In this document: positions 22,033-32,835 of the stretch, one piece after another | Layout of the letters: each line of letters opens with the position of its first letter | How positions within the stretch are numbered: the stretch's first letter is position 1 | NCBI GenBank assembly: GCA_001566295.1 | Contig: KQ964247.1 | Span: 558,001 to 622,000 of the forward strand | Direction of reading: 5' to 3' | Origin: Microdochium bolleyi | Lineage: Eukaryota; Ascomycota; Sordariomycetes; Xylariales; Microdochiaceae | DNA length: 64,000 nucleotides | Made by a program: the position numbers and the translations under genes | Notes under the pieces: model-generated | Databases searched by the model: none | What the model saw: only the letters and a program-made list of their open reading frames with translations | Told to the model about the DNA's origin: nothing

Positions 22033-24343
22033 TTTTGGGTGTGTGGCTTCCGGGTGTAGAAGATGCAGATAGGGAGTCTCTTGAGAACAATTAGTAGGAG
22101 ACAGAGGCGATGGATCGGCGGCAGTGCATGCGATTGTTGCAATGATGAGGTCCTTGAGGTGCAATGCCATATGCGAACGCTTGGCTCATCGTGAAGTTTT
22201 GAAAATTATAGTGGGCCAGCCCGTTGTGGATCCTGGTCCCCTGCAGCTGGAGGGTGCGCCTTCTCTGCGCTGAATTGAGCACCTCGACGGATGCTTCCCC
22301 AACCAGACATTCTGCCAGAGCGCCGCCCCTTTGTCCAGCTCGGGGGCCGCCTCGGCTGCATCCTCGCCCTCTGGATCCAGGGTGTGCCCGGAGATGGTCA
22401 GAATCCAATATAGACGACGCTCTTGGTCACGCCCGCCAAGGACATCAGAGCAGCTCCCAGCCCAGTCCAGGTCGCCCGTGATATGCCGAGGTCCAAGAAC
22501 GACACAGGACGTCACACAGAGTCTGGATCTCCGACAGCTCCTTCCATCACGGCCCCCGAGGCGCTTTAGAAACTGTCGCCTGGTGCGACAATGGCTTCAC
22601 TTGCGGCAGCCTTCCGGGTTGCCCAAGCAAACAACGCCATTTCGGCTCTGCGCACCAACACCCAGGCACAGCGAAGATCTGGGATCAGCAGTGTCTAGAG
22701 GCTGCCGCGGCCAAGCCTGAGTTTGCCTCGGCCGCTCTCTCCCGGCCGGTTGGACCGTGCCGTGCTCCAGGCTTAAAGGCCGGCTGGTTCGCAGAGATGC
22801 CCTCAGCTTCCAAGCATCGTTCTCGCCTGCGAACCGTACGCGACGTGAACTTGACCCGCGCTCTGGTTGAAACACGACGACCCAGCCAGCACAGGGACCC
22901 GACGAACGGTCCTCGTGAAAACGTGGCTACCCGATGCAGTGCAACCCTTCGGCATTCGCCTCGCTGGCCATGGGATCGAGTGAACTCGTCCCTTTCATAC
23001 CTGGGCCTCCTCAATGGTGGCACTGTCATCCCTTGGTCTATTGCCAGAGGCCCCTCCCTTCGGCTTATCCTGTGAGGGAAGAATTTGCAGTCAAGGACAA
23101 TTGCCTCCCTCTGCGCCAATCTCTTACGGCGCGTAGGGAGTGCCTCAGAAATTCTCGGGAGGAGAGGAGTGTGCTGTGATGCAGCGGCGTGTTGTCACGG
23201 TATCGTGTTCCCGAGGCGCGGTGCGCGTGTCGAGAACAACATGTGTGCCCCAACCTGTGTGTCTGGGGCTTAGTGCGCAGTCTTTCTTTTTCGTCCTGTC
23301 CAGACATGCAGCTCTCCACACCTCCAGCCAGGCCAGGCTAGGTGACGAAAACAAGAGCCAAGCCAAACTCTCAATGTTGGCCAGGGCCAACTCCTTCGTG
23401 CATCCTGCAAGGTCTTTTGCCGCACGCTGTGCGCCAGGAGGCTGGGTCTCACCTACAAGACATTGTCTTGAGACACTACAAGGCAGTGGCGGGTGCAGCA
23501 GCTGCTCACATCGCCAGAACCGTGATTCCGACAAGGATCGCGCCGACAAGTGGGTGACAGGAGCAAATACCAATCTGGCACCGGGGTTGGCCGAAAACCA
23601 CTTCCTGCTACTGCACGTCCTTCCGAGTATGACGCCAAACTGCAGTAGGACGCTTGAGGCGAGAACTTAATAGTCGTTGTCAAGAGAATATTTCGCCGTT
23701 GCCCATCCAGAGTCGGCAAGGGCGAGGCCAGTATGAAAAAGCAACATTCCGAAGCCACGAAGCTGTGTCGGACCTCTGAAGGGGCTGGGTCGTGGACTGC
23801 AAGCCAATGTCTCGCGTGCCTTGAATCCTACTTGCATCCCACCGACTGTCGAGACCTCCCGACCATGGCGTTCGTCATCAGTGGTTGTGCAACAATAGCG
23901 GCGCAGCGACCAGCAGTTCTGGCACCTCATATCTCCACATTCCATTGTGCGCAGCCGCGCCCTGCTCTCCAAGTGACGCGGAATTGAGCAGCAGGCGGGA
24001 CTTGGAAAGTCTTCTTCCCTTCGGACTCGCGCCCTTCCATGTGGGCGAGTACATACCTGCCCATGGTTTCGCATCTTCTTTCCCTCGGACGTCGGTACAG
24101 GAACGTCTCGGACACATCGCAGATTCGCAAAAGCTGTTGTCGTGTGGTAGGACGAACGCAGCCCATCCGGTAAATACGGCTCGACACACCTGAAACGGCA
24201 ATCAACCTTTCGGGAGCTTGCGTGCGACTTGGATCGATCCTTCCGAGTACGCAGAAGGCGTTGTTCTGCAAAAAGGCCTGGGCCCTTCTCGTGCTGGATT
24301 TGCGAAGTGCAGCCTCTTACACCAAAGCCGACCCATAAACAAC
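22033..24343. promoter_or_regulatory. Divergent intergenic region upstream of IPI3 (-) and the 24.3-kb gene (+)
   Basis: These 2.3 kb between two head-to-head genes must contain both promoters. There are many ATGs on both strands, so the transcribed leaders are probably short or spliced. No supported extra gene, repeat or RNA was found. Confidence 0.4.
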
Positions 24344-26854
24344 ATGGAGCCTCTTATGGATTGTAACCTGCCCGAGCTCCTGGCTGTCGATCTCGAATCG
24401 TCCAGCCGGGCACCGAGGCCGACGAGCTCGGTTTTCAAGCCTCCAAAGTCTATAACTTCAGACAAGAATCGATCCTTCTCTCAACAGCAGTTTCTTCTGG
24501 ACTCCATCGCAACTCCGCGTGAGAAGGAGCTCTTGTCGAAGATGAGATCGCTCGAACTGCTGGACAAGAAGTACTCGGAGCTTCTTGCTCTGGGCGAGGA
24601 ATTGATGAAAGAGGTGAGCGATTCAGATCTATCGGGGAGCGATTCGTCTGGTTACGTGGAACCTCCGTCCATACGTACACGCAACATCTCGGTTACGACG
24701 GCAGCAACCTCGGTCGCTTCCGCAAGGAATCGCTCGGGCTCAACATTCAATTCTGCGTCAACATCGCCGCAGACCAAGGAGCCACCGAAAAGCTGGCTGG
24801 ACTCCGACGAGGAATCTCCCGGAGCCTCACATCGCAATCGCACACCAACCGTGCTAGAGCCTCAAGAGCCGATCATATCACCACCGCGCCGAAGCTCTGC
24901 GCGCTACGCTCGGCAGGAGAACTCGTTTAGGTCTCATGTCCGGACATCGGAACTGTACACACAAGACCCTTTCGCAGGCTTTGAGGACTCGGTGGACGAC
25001 TCATATGACACGGTTTCAGCACTTCCGTCTCGCAACGACACCTACGAGACTTCGGCATCACGCATGCAAAGCTTTGAAGCTGACAGGCTAGTGGTGCCGA
25101 GTCCTCGTGATTACCTTGCGACGCACAAAAAACGAACCGGCGGCTCTCCTCGTTCGCCGCCATCACCAAGCTGCTTCGTCCCTTCACCGTTACATACCGA
25201 AGCGACCCCAACGAAGCCACAAATATGGCAGAATCGGAGTCCAAGAAGCCGCTCGGCTACCATGTCACACCATCGACAGCCAGATGACATTCTTGAAGAC
25301 GTGGAGAGTCACGACGGCTTTTCGGATTTCTCCGGGGGCCACGAGGTTAACTGCGTCTCGACTCAACAAGATGAGGCTCGCCCCCAGAGCATAAGCATCG
25401 AGACATGGTTCCAAACGGTTATTGACGACTTCGCCCATCCCTTTGACGCTGATCTTGAAGCTCCCACTTCCAGGATCCCCATCCCCGCCGAGGTACTGGA
25501 GACTCTCAGGGTATCAGTCTCCTGCTTCCCCGAGACAATGCTTCTGTGCTCTAGTCTATCGATAGAGACGATCCGGAGCCATATGCGCAAATTCAAGTAC
25601 GAGGGCAAGGGCTGTCAAGAGCTGTCCGCCAGTGCGAAACTATCTTCAATGCTCGACGAAAAGCCTAAACCATCAGCATGGAGAAAATTCACATCCATGA
25701 CGCGACGAACACAGGCTGCCGATGACGCTACCCGCAGGCCCGTTGGCTCATCTGCTGTGGCCTCGCAGCAGGTCACCACATTTGGTCTTGAGGGAGAGAA
25801 GCAGACATGGCCCAGTGCGGCTCCCGCCTGGGCATCGATCAAGAGCGTCTTCCCCAACGGCACAGACTATCTGTGCGATGCGCTATACGCTCATCTCCTC
25901 ACGTACAACTACATCGATTCTCTCTGCCCACGCGTTGCATCACCCGTGACCCCGGCGCCGACGCCCAGGCCGAGGACAGCAAACGGCTCGTCTGATTACG
26001 CTTCGTCTCCGCGTCCATCCTCGGCTGGGGGCCAGGGCAACTCGAGGATTCCGCGCAAGGCTGCCAGTCTGCTGGGTCTGCACAACGACCCCGATGAAGC
26101 CGAAGCAATCCCGCCAGTACCGGCATTGCCCCAGGGCAGACAGCGAGGCTCATCTGTCTCTTCAAGCGTAAGCCGGGCAAACACCATAGGCGCGGGGAGC
26201 AGAAATGTCCTGCGTGGCAAGCGCTCATACGTCTTCCATGGCTCGCAGCGGGCAGGGGTCGAAGATAACGGTGCTGCTGCGATGCCCAAGACACCAGTGG
26301 TGAGCAAGCGTCGCTCGTTCGTCGGGTCCATCACTTCCACAACCCCGTCAAAGACGCCCCAGACCGGCTCGCGCCAGCGAGGCACGACGGTGTCCAGCGG
26401 GTCCACCAGCCATGCCAGGCCCGCCGAAGTGTCGGCGGCGACAATGCCCAAGCTGCCTAACGCCGAGCAGAGCCTCCTGGACCTCAGGACAGGACTGGTG
26501 ACGTGCGTCACCCGCCTGATCATCACGCTGCAGACTACCAGTAACTACGGGGACAATGGTCCCGACAACGAGGACACCAGCGCCATCGTGTCACTGGCGG
26601 ATGACAGCGCCGAGGAGTATGGTCATGGCACGTTCTATCAGGGCAGCGGCGGCGGCGGCGCTGGGGGTGGTGTTGGCCGAACGTCCAGTCTTGCTCGTGG
26701 CGGTGGCGGCGGCGGCGGTAAGAGGCACGGTAACGGCCAGAGAACCCGTGACGGCGCTGGCAAGAAGAGCAAGGACACCGCCGTGGACCCATTCTTGATG
26801 CGGTCGTTGTGCGAGCTGGTGAGGGTCAGCGAGACCAAAGGCCGGCAGGAATGA
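24344..26854 (+). CDS. Conserved low-complexity fungal protein of unknown function
   Basis: A single frame of 836 residues from ATG 24344 (AACATGG context). The same frame is open further upstream to an ATG at 24218, which is less likely. A short helical region lies near residues 50-85 (SIATPREKELLSKMRSLELL), followed by a long Ser/Arg/Pro-rich disordered region. Two ordered blocks stand out. One is at about 350-440 (SISIETWFQTVIDDFAHPFD and MLLCSSLSIETIRSHMRKFK). The other is near 500-525 (WASIKSVFPNGTDYLCDALY). A poly-Gly tail and a final helix (PFLMRSLCELVRVSE) close the protein. I recognise the ordered blocks as the kind shared among Pezizomycotina hypothetical proteins but know no function. 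No catalytic motif, signal peptide or membrane segment is visible. Confidence 0.75.
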   Translation: MEPLMDCNLPELLAVDLESSSRAPRPTSSVFKPPKSITSDKNRSFSQQQFLLDSIATPREKELLSKMRSLELLDKKYSELLALGEELMKEVSDSDLSGSDSSGYVEPPSIRTRNISVTTAATSVASARNRSGSTFNSASTSPQTKEPPKSWLDSDEESPGASHRNRTPTVLEPQEPIISPPRRSSARYARQENSFRSHVRTSELYTQDPFAGFEDSVDDSYDTVSALPSRNDTYETSASRMQSFEADRLVVPSPRDYLATHKKRTGGSPRSPPSPSCFVPSPLHTEATPTKPQIWQNRSPRSRSATMSHHRQPDDILEDVESHDGFSDFSGGHEVNCVSTQQDEARPQSISIETWFQTVIDDFAHPFDADLEAPTSRIPIPAEVLETLRVSVSCFPETMLLCSSLSIETIRSHMRKFKYEGKGCQELSASAKLSSMLDEKPKPSAWRKFTSMTRRTQAADDATRRPVGSSAVASQQVTTFGLEGEKQTWPSAAPAWASIKSVFPNGTDYLCDALYAHLLTYNYIDSLCPRVASPVTPAPTPRPRTANGSSDYASSPRPSSAGGQGNSRIPRKAASLLGLHNDPDEAEAIPPVPALPQGRQRGSSVSSSVSRANTIGAGSRNVLRGKRSYVFHGSQRAGVEDNGAAAMPKTPVVSKRRSFVGSITSTTPSKTPQTGSRQRGTTVSSGSTSHARPAEVSAATMPKLPNAEQSLLDLRTGLVTCVTRLIITLQTTSNYGDNGPDNEDTSAIVSLADDSAEEYGHGTFYQGSGGGGAGGGVGRTSSLARGGGGGGGKRHGNGQRTRDGAGKKSKDTAVDPFLMRSLCELVRVSETKGRQE

Positions 26855-27220
26855 AGGCTGTGCTTGGAGAGCACGGGCTTTGGAAGTGACGGTTGGAGAA
26901 ACTGAGAAATGGTATCGTCTTGAAAAAGCGTGGTAGAGCAGCACAGGCGTTGTCTGTGACTAACAAGGAGTCATTTACGAGTATCATCGCGAAGAGTACA
27001 CAGCCGATGTTTCAGAGCAGGGATGGTTATGCATGCGGCGGAGTCGGAAGTTGTTCTCTATTTACTGCCTACGTTGTAATACCACGTGATGCATTGCCTG
27101 TTTCAATGTCGTTTCCGTTCTATAACTATAAGGTCGGGACCATGACTTGTAACGTCGCAAATAGTGTTCCCTTATATGTGTTCCAGCTGAACTGCTTGCA
27201 TAGTCATACCCTAGATAGCA
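26855..27220. other. Convergent 3' intergenic region
   Basis: This is 366 bp between the stop codons of two convergent genes. It is AT-richer than the flanks and holds no exon or repeat that I can support. Confidence 0.5.
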
Positions 27221-28732
27221 TCATTTTACCGCCATCTTTCTTCTGGCCGGCGGTTTAGACTGTCCCTTCTCCGCCAGGTCTTCCATGTCGTGCGTCAAAC
27301 CGCTCGACGATCGACGGGTCATGGTGCTCGGCGGCCACGACGGGCCGACATCGGTATCGCTGACACTGTTCCACCAGGGGAACTGCCCCGACATGCCGCC
27401 ATCAGACCTGTCAGCCTGCTGTCTCTGTGACAGGGCACCACGATATCGAGCGGGTTCCTGCCGCCGTTGCTGTGAGCCTGCTGGCGAGTTCGATGCGAAG
27501 GAGGAGAAGAGGGGGGACTTTGGACCCGCGGGCTCGGGGACCGCAATCCGCCCGTGCATCTGCATATGCTTTGCGTGCGCGTTGCTCAGGCCCAGCAGGC
27601 CCGCTGTGATGAGGAGCAAGGTCATGAAGATGAGCGCCCCGAGTTGCGAGAGCTGCCCGCTGAGCGCGGCGACCAAGTACACGGTCAGCTTGGCGGCGGC
27701 CTCGAGGTACCCCTGCGCGTGCGTCTTGGTGGCCAGCCACGACGAGGTGGTCAGGGCCTGTAGGTCCGAGGACAGGCCGCGCAGGTGCACGGTGCGGCCG
27801 CTAGGGCCGATGTCGACGATGTACTCGGTGAGAAAGTCATCGTTGTTGATGTCGTCGGGGGCGTGAGGCTTGTGGGTGCTGGGATAAGTGGTTGAAATTG
27901 ACGAGGAGATGGACGGGGAGGATGAAGTGGGTGTGCTCGGCGGTGGTTGTGGCTGTGAGCGCTGCTTGATCACCCAGATGTTGAGGATGCGTGCGAACAT
28001 CAGCGCACTGAGAAGGCCGACTCCCCACCCTGTTTTGGTAACGCAACAGTACACTGATCAGTACTCTTGGTGTGCTCACATATGACAAGTCCCCAATGTT
28101 CTCAGGGTAGGTCTCGTGATGAGGGAGCTTACAGTCTGCGAGAAGTGCCATCAAGATGAATGACACGGCTGTCAAAACAGGGCTCAACAGATAGAGCACA
28201 TGTGAGAACCACCCTACTTGTGAATGTAGGTCGTGCGATGCGTGACTCCCGGGGCCCAGGTGCTGTCTCCTACGACGACCTAGACCGTGCCCCAGCCTCT
28301 TTGGCAGCTCCGGCCCGACGTTGATCACCACATCCTGTCCAGTGAGAGCAACACGCTGGAGGTAGCGGATGGTGGCCGTGTTGGTGATGCTGTACAATGT
28401 AGTCTTGCTGGGTAGGAACTCAGCGGCGCTGAAGAACGACGGGCTTCCATCACTGAGACTGTCCGCAGCCTGCTGGTAGTGTAGGCCGGGAGCAAGGAGG
28501 AGGGCATCGAGCCATGAGGAACCGCCAGCGATGGCGGTTCGCTGGGAGACGGTGCTGAGGTCTGCCAGGGCGATAAGGCCGCCGGCTGAGGGGAGGAAGC
28601 CGGGTATGGGTTCTCGCGTCCAGTTGAGGACGGACCGTGGCAGGATGTGCTTTGAGATGAGCAGTCAGTGGCAAGACCTTTTCATGCGTGATGGATAAGA
28701 AGTACATATGAGGACGAGAGGCCTACCTCCAT
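27221..28732 (-). CDS. Fungal multispanning membrane protein of unknown function
   Basis: Proposed exons are 28727-28732 (ATG GAG only), 28133-28649 and 27221-28029, giving 443 residues. Introns are 77 bp (GTAGGC...AAAG) and 103 bp (GTAAGC...ACAG). The lumenal or extracellular N-terminal part (HILPRSVLNWTREPIPGFLP) contains TTLYSITNTATIRYLQRVAL and is followed by two adjacent membrane segments at about 152-172 and 175-195 (YLLSPVLTAVSFILMALLAD; GVGLLSALMFARILNIWVI). A Pro/Ser-rich loop follows, then a hydrophobic pair at about 280-320 (LTVYLVAALSGQLSQLGALI; FMTLLLITAGLLGL), and a charged cytosolic tail. The 6-nt first exon is the weakest part of the model. The divergent neighbour is ATG29. 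Confidence 0.78.
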
Positions 28733-29425
28733 GTTTTCAACAGGTCAAACCTATCTGATAAGCTTGGCTGGGCATATCACGCCGGTCGAATGGCCGGATC
28801 ACGACGGCCATGGCGACTTATCTATTGCAGATCAATGGTCTTACTTGGAACAATGGACGAGCCCATGCCCGTGATGGTGGCTACATCGTGGCCGAGAAAG
28901 CTAGACACTCGGCTGACGTCTGACTCTGAAAGACGAGAGTACTCGGTCAGTTGGTCACGAGAATCACGGAAGACGTTCGCTCTCTCTGAAGGTTGTCTTG
29001 ACTCTAACCTGAAAGCAGTCAGATGGGCAGGCACGATGGAGCAGTGGGGTTGCGAGCGTGGGCAACGTCCGCTGGCTGGTTGGCTGTAGGGCTGCTGGGG
29101 GTCCGCTATCGATAGTAAGCTGCCAGGGACGCGCCTCCAAGGCTAGCTACGACGCGGCGCCCATGTGACAGAGCTGCAGTGGGGACGCTACTGGAAACCG
29201 CTCCGATAACGTCCTGCAGCCATGAGCTTGCTTGCTTGCTTGCTTGCTGCCCACATCCTCGATTCATCGGTGCAGGCTGTCTCGATCATCGACGGTCGCA
29301 TCCACTGCAACCTCATCTGGTCACACCGACGTTCTGACCATCGACATCCAAACCCTTCCCAGACTCTGGCAGCACGTGAGGGCTGGTCCCGTCTCGACCT
29401 TTCCGTTCCAGCCGGCCCCGGCGAC
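28733..29425. promoter_or_regulatory. Divergent promoter region, membrane protein (-) / ATG29 (+)
   Basis: These 693 bp are shared by two head-to-head genes. The region contains the GCTT tetranucleotide repeat listed separately. No TATA box stands out. Confidence 0.5.
29226..29245 (+). repeat. (GCTT)5 microsatellite
   Basis: Five perfect GCTT units lie in the presumed ATG29 5' UTR or promoter, just after an ATG at 29222. Being tandem and short, the tract could vary in length between strains. Confidence 0.85.
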
Positions 29426-31038
29426 ATGACGACGTCCTCATCCGATCCCGCCTACACCGTCTTCATCCGCCTGCCCTTTCCCAGAGGAGACTTTGTCGAT
29501 CCGCCCCCGGTATGCTTGCTCCCGAAGACTTCTCTGCTCTTCCTCCAGGTCATCTGACCACCGATGGTGTGCTTAGGTCAACTGGGATCCTTCCAAGGAT
29601 GAGGCGCTTTGGAACATAGTCTCGAGGGTCTCCAAGACTGAGATTGACTGTAAGTGATGAACTATGATATCTGGCGGCCCTTCTCCCAATGGCCACTGCT
29701 GACCTCAAGCACTCGCAGGGAATGAAATGTAAGAGCACCACCCCCGATCTGAACCTCTTCGAAACATCCATCCACTTACACGCGATACATCCATAGCGCC
29801 GGTCGATTCCAGGTCACGGTCGACTTCCTACTCCAGCAAGTAGCCTGGCTGACCGAGAGACATGCTGCACAACTACGAGCACAGATGCGCCGCGCAGCGG
29901 TCGCGGCCAAGGGCTCGCCTGCACCCTCTCCCCAGCCAGGGCCCGACGGACCGTTCTCTGCCGAGGTAATGAGACGCACAGGCTCGGCAGGCGGGACATC
30001 CGGAATCCAGGCAAGCTATCCAAGGGCCCCCTCCTCGCTTTCAGCGCGTAAAATCGAGGTGCCGATCTCCCGCAACGACCTGGGCAGGCCTGAGACTCCG
30101 GGAAGGACCAACTCCCGACCAACAGCGAATCGCACGTCGTCCTCAAACACCGCCATCAATACCACCAGAAACCTTGGACCCGGTGCCGTGTCCAAGCAAG
30201 CCCTGCAATCAAGTGGAGGCGACTCGCAAAGGAGGAGGTTATCGTCATTACCCATCACAACCACGGCTGCTGACATGGATCCTGGCCCTGCGTCGCCAGA
30301 TCCGGCAGAATCCAGTCAACCCGCATCACCGTCACTCTCGCCGTCATCATCCGGATCATCAAGTCCTGCGCAGTCTCGGATTATAAGACGACCTCCCAGA
30401 TTCCGCACCAACGATCCAAACACATCGTTCGCAGATGACGATGATGACGAGGACGAGCCCGCGTTCCGCCAATTCCAACCCCAGGGAGGGTCTTCCTCAG
30501 CGGGGCACGATCTGAGCGCCACGCTCAGGGGCGATCAGAAACGGCTCTCCAAGCATTCCACACGAGCGCATCGTGTTCATCGCTCACAGCACTCCGACTC
30601 GTCCTCCAGCTCTGCGGCCGCTTTCCGGGGTCCTTCGGACAAGGGCTCCGGACCCGCAGGCCCACTTTCCCCACGGCGGACAATGGAGCTAGCGGGCCGG
30701 AGTCCGGGGGTCAAAGGCAAGGGCCACTCGAGAGACAGCGACGGCACGCCGAGTATGGGCAGTAGCTTCAGTGACCTTGACGGTATGCGAGACATTTTCA
30801 TTCCTTCGTTATGGTCGATTTCCTGCTTTTAGTGTTTTCGGAGCAGGGCTGACGAATCTCAATCACAGATGCCTCGGTCACGCAGTCAGCACTGGAAGAA
30901 GCGCTCGCGAGCAAGATGGGCGACGGCGGGACTATTGCCAGTCTTAGAGGGACTATAGGAAATGCCTTCCGCGGCAGGTATATGCCCAAACCCACCTACA
31001 ACACTGGGAATGACGGTGGTAGTGGAGGACAGCGTTAG
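29426..31038 (+). CDS. ATG29: Autophagy protein ATG29
   Basis: Five exons (29426-29509, 29577-29649, 29719-29728, 29797-30782, 30869-31038) give 440 residues. The N-terminal Atg29 domain is unmistakable once spliced: YTVFIRLPFPRGDFVDPPP, VNWDPSKDEALWNIVSR, then WNEIAGRFQVTVDFLLQQVA and WLTERHAAQLRAQMRR. The middle is a long disordered Ser/Pro/Asp region. The C-terminal block SMGSSFSDLDDASVTQSALE ... GTIASLRGTIGNAFRGRYMP is also conserved in filamentous-fungal Atg29. Atg29 forms a complex with Atg17 and Atg31 that scaffolds the phagophore assembly site on starvation. Budding yeast Atg29 is about half this length, and the extra length here is in the disordered centre. Exon 3 has only 10 nt. Confidence 0.94.
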
Positions 31039-31281
31039 TCTTGCCACACTATGCGAGCGTATGTCAGACTTGGCGTGCTTTATTCTCGAAGCTCGAGATG
31101 ATACACCCCTAGATATGATGCACCTACAACGTCCTATAAACGTTTGCTAGATCCCCCCTCCTAAGATAGAGATTGCAGTGGTACGTGCGGCCATTTCACG
31201 GCTTATCGCAAGACCTTTCTCTGCCTCCTGGCTCCGCTATACCTTTGCAATCTTGGAACAGTGCCTCATGGGCCCTCAAGA

Positions 31282-32835
31282 TCACCTCACCGTCTTCCAA
31301 GTCAGAGCTCGTCCCAGACTCGCCTGCCTCTCTGTTTGCCTGCGCTTCTTCTCTTCCTCCTTCTCTTGCTTCTTGGCCTCCTTGGCCCGCCTCTGCGCCT
31401 CCCAGTCATCCAGATTCTGGACAAAGAGCCAGTCGAGCTGGTTGATCCGGGACTTCTCTCCCCACGAGGGTTCCTTGAGGGGTTTACCCTTGTCGCGGTG
31501 CCGCTTCCACGCACGCCGGCGCTGGGATTTCGCCTCCCGCTCGGCTTTGGCGATGAGGTGCTTTATGCGCCATGTTGCGAGACGTTGGGTCATTGGAAGT
31601 TTCTTTGGTCGTGTAGAGGCGGCGGCGGCGGCGGCGGCGGCGGTAGGGATTGCGCCGTGTGACGATCCTCCTGTTGCCAAGGTGGCTGCTTCCGCCGGTT
31701 GTGACGGTCCTGTCCCATATCCTGAGATCTCTGCTCCATCTTTCGTCTCATTGGCTACAACTGAAGGTAGAAGCTCTCCTGGTCCATGTGCTCGCGCAGA
31801 GAGCGACCCCTGAGGCTGCGCTGACGGAGCAACAGCAACATCAACAACAAACGTCGCGACCGGCGGCAAGTCCTCGAAATCCAGCTTGCCCGAGAAACCC
31901 CGCTCCTCCATGAACCGCAGACACCGGTCCTGCGGGCTCTGGTCCAGCGTGTCCTCTGTGAGCGGGAGCACGAGCGGCTCCTTCCTCTTGGCTCCGAGCC
32001 CGAACTCCCGCCTGAGCCGCTTGTTGCCGATCACCTTGACGTGCAGGCGCCTCGGGTGGAAGTACTCGTCGTTGAGCACGGCGAAGAACTGTTTCGCGTC
32101 CCTGTGCACGAGCGCGATGTGCGCCGCGATGGCGAGGGCCTCGACGGCCGCACCGGCGCCCTCGGCGGCGTCGTGGGGCACGAAGCCGACCGCGATGGCG
32201 GCGAACTCGGCCGCGGTGACGAGCGGGTGCGGGCGGATGACGAGGTTCAGCGCGTCGATGAAGGCGAGGAAGTCGGGCTTCGTGACGGAGTGGGCGGACA
32301 GGGAGGGCGGGAAGCAGCGGGCGAAGGGCATGTGGGGGCCCGGGTTCACGCGCGGGATCAGGACCGGGATGGGGAGCCTGGGCGGGCTTGTCACGGAGGA
32401 GGATTCGGGATGCGAGGAGGTTGGGGATGGGACAGGAGGGAAGATGCGGTGGATGTAGTTCAGGGTTGAGGTGGTAGATGTTGCCGTCGGTTCGGCTGCT
32501 TGGGCGTCTTCTGGTGATGATGATAGCTGCTGGTGTTCTTGGTCTGTACCCGTCATGGCTTGGGTGTTCTGGATATTATCCTTCTCTGTCGAGCCCGGAA
32601 CGACCAGAGCTCCATGCTCTTTGGCGTTCGTCGCCGGCTCTCGGGCCCTTGCCGCTAGTAATGATCCATCGTCTTTGCGTGAGCTGGTGCCGAAGGACAC
32701 GCCGCTATCGTGCCGCGGATGCTCTTCCTTCTCCGATTTCACATCTTTTGTTTTCGTGTAGTGTTCTGACCAGGACCGGCGGACTTTCTTGTGTAGAGAA
32801 GCGAAGGCGTCTGGGATGAGCTCTCGGGATGACAT
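31282..32835 (-). CDS. Conserved fungal protein of unknown function, Ala/Lys-rich C-terminus
   Basis: An intronless frame of 517 residues. The first 130 residues are polar and disordered. An ordered centre spans about 160-320 and includes MPFARCFPPSLSAHSVTKPD, FLAFIDALNLVIRPHPLVTA, AAIAVGFVPHDAA and YFHPRRLHVKVIGNKRLRRE. These blocks resemble a conserved Pezizomycotina family with no assigned activity. Small-residue-rich helices (about 220-250) could be amphipathic or membrane-associated. A run of eight Ala follows, then a very basic and acidic coiled-coil-like tail (EAKKQEKEEEKKRRQTERQA). No signal peptide or catalytic signature is visible. Its 3' end faces that of ATG29, 243 bp away. The start at 32835 is the first ATG of the frame. 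Confidence 0.78.
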   Translation of the reverse strand: MSSRELIPDAFASLHKKVRRSWSEHYTKTKDVKSEKEEHPRHDSGVSFGTSSRKDDGSLLAARAREPATNAKEHGALVVPGSTEKDNIQNTQAMTGTDQEHQQLSSSPEDAQAAEPTATSTTSTLNYIHRIFPPVPSPTSSHPESSSVTSPPRLPIPVLIPRVNPGPHMPFARCFPPSLSAHSVTKPDFLAFIDALNLVIRPHPLVTAAEFAAIAVGFVPHDAAEGAGAAVEALAIAAHIALVHRDAKQFFAVLNDEYFHPRRLHVKVIGNKRLRREFGLGAKRKEPLVLPLTEDTLDQSPQDRCLRFMEERGFSGKLDFEDLPPVATFVVDVAVAPSAQPQGSLSARAHGPGELLPSVVANETKDGAEISGYGTGPSQPAEAATLATGGSSHGAIPTAAAAAAAASTRPKKLPMTQRLATWRIKHLIAKAEREAKSQRRRAWKRHRDKGKPLKEPSWGEKSRINQLDWLFVQNLDDWEAQRRAKEAKKQEKEEEKKRRQTERQASLGRALTWKTVR

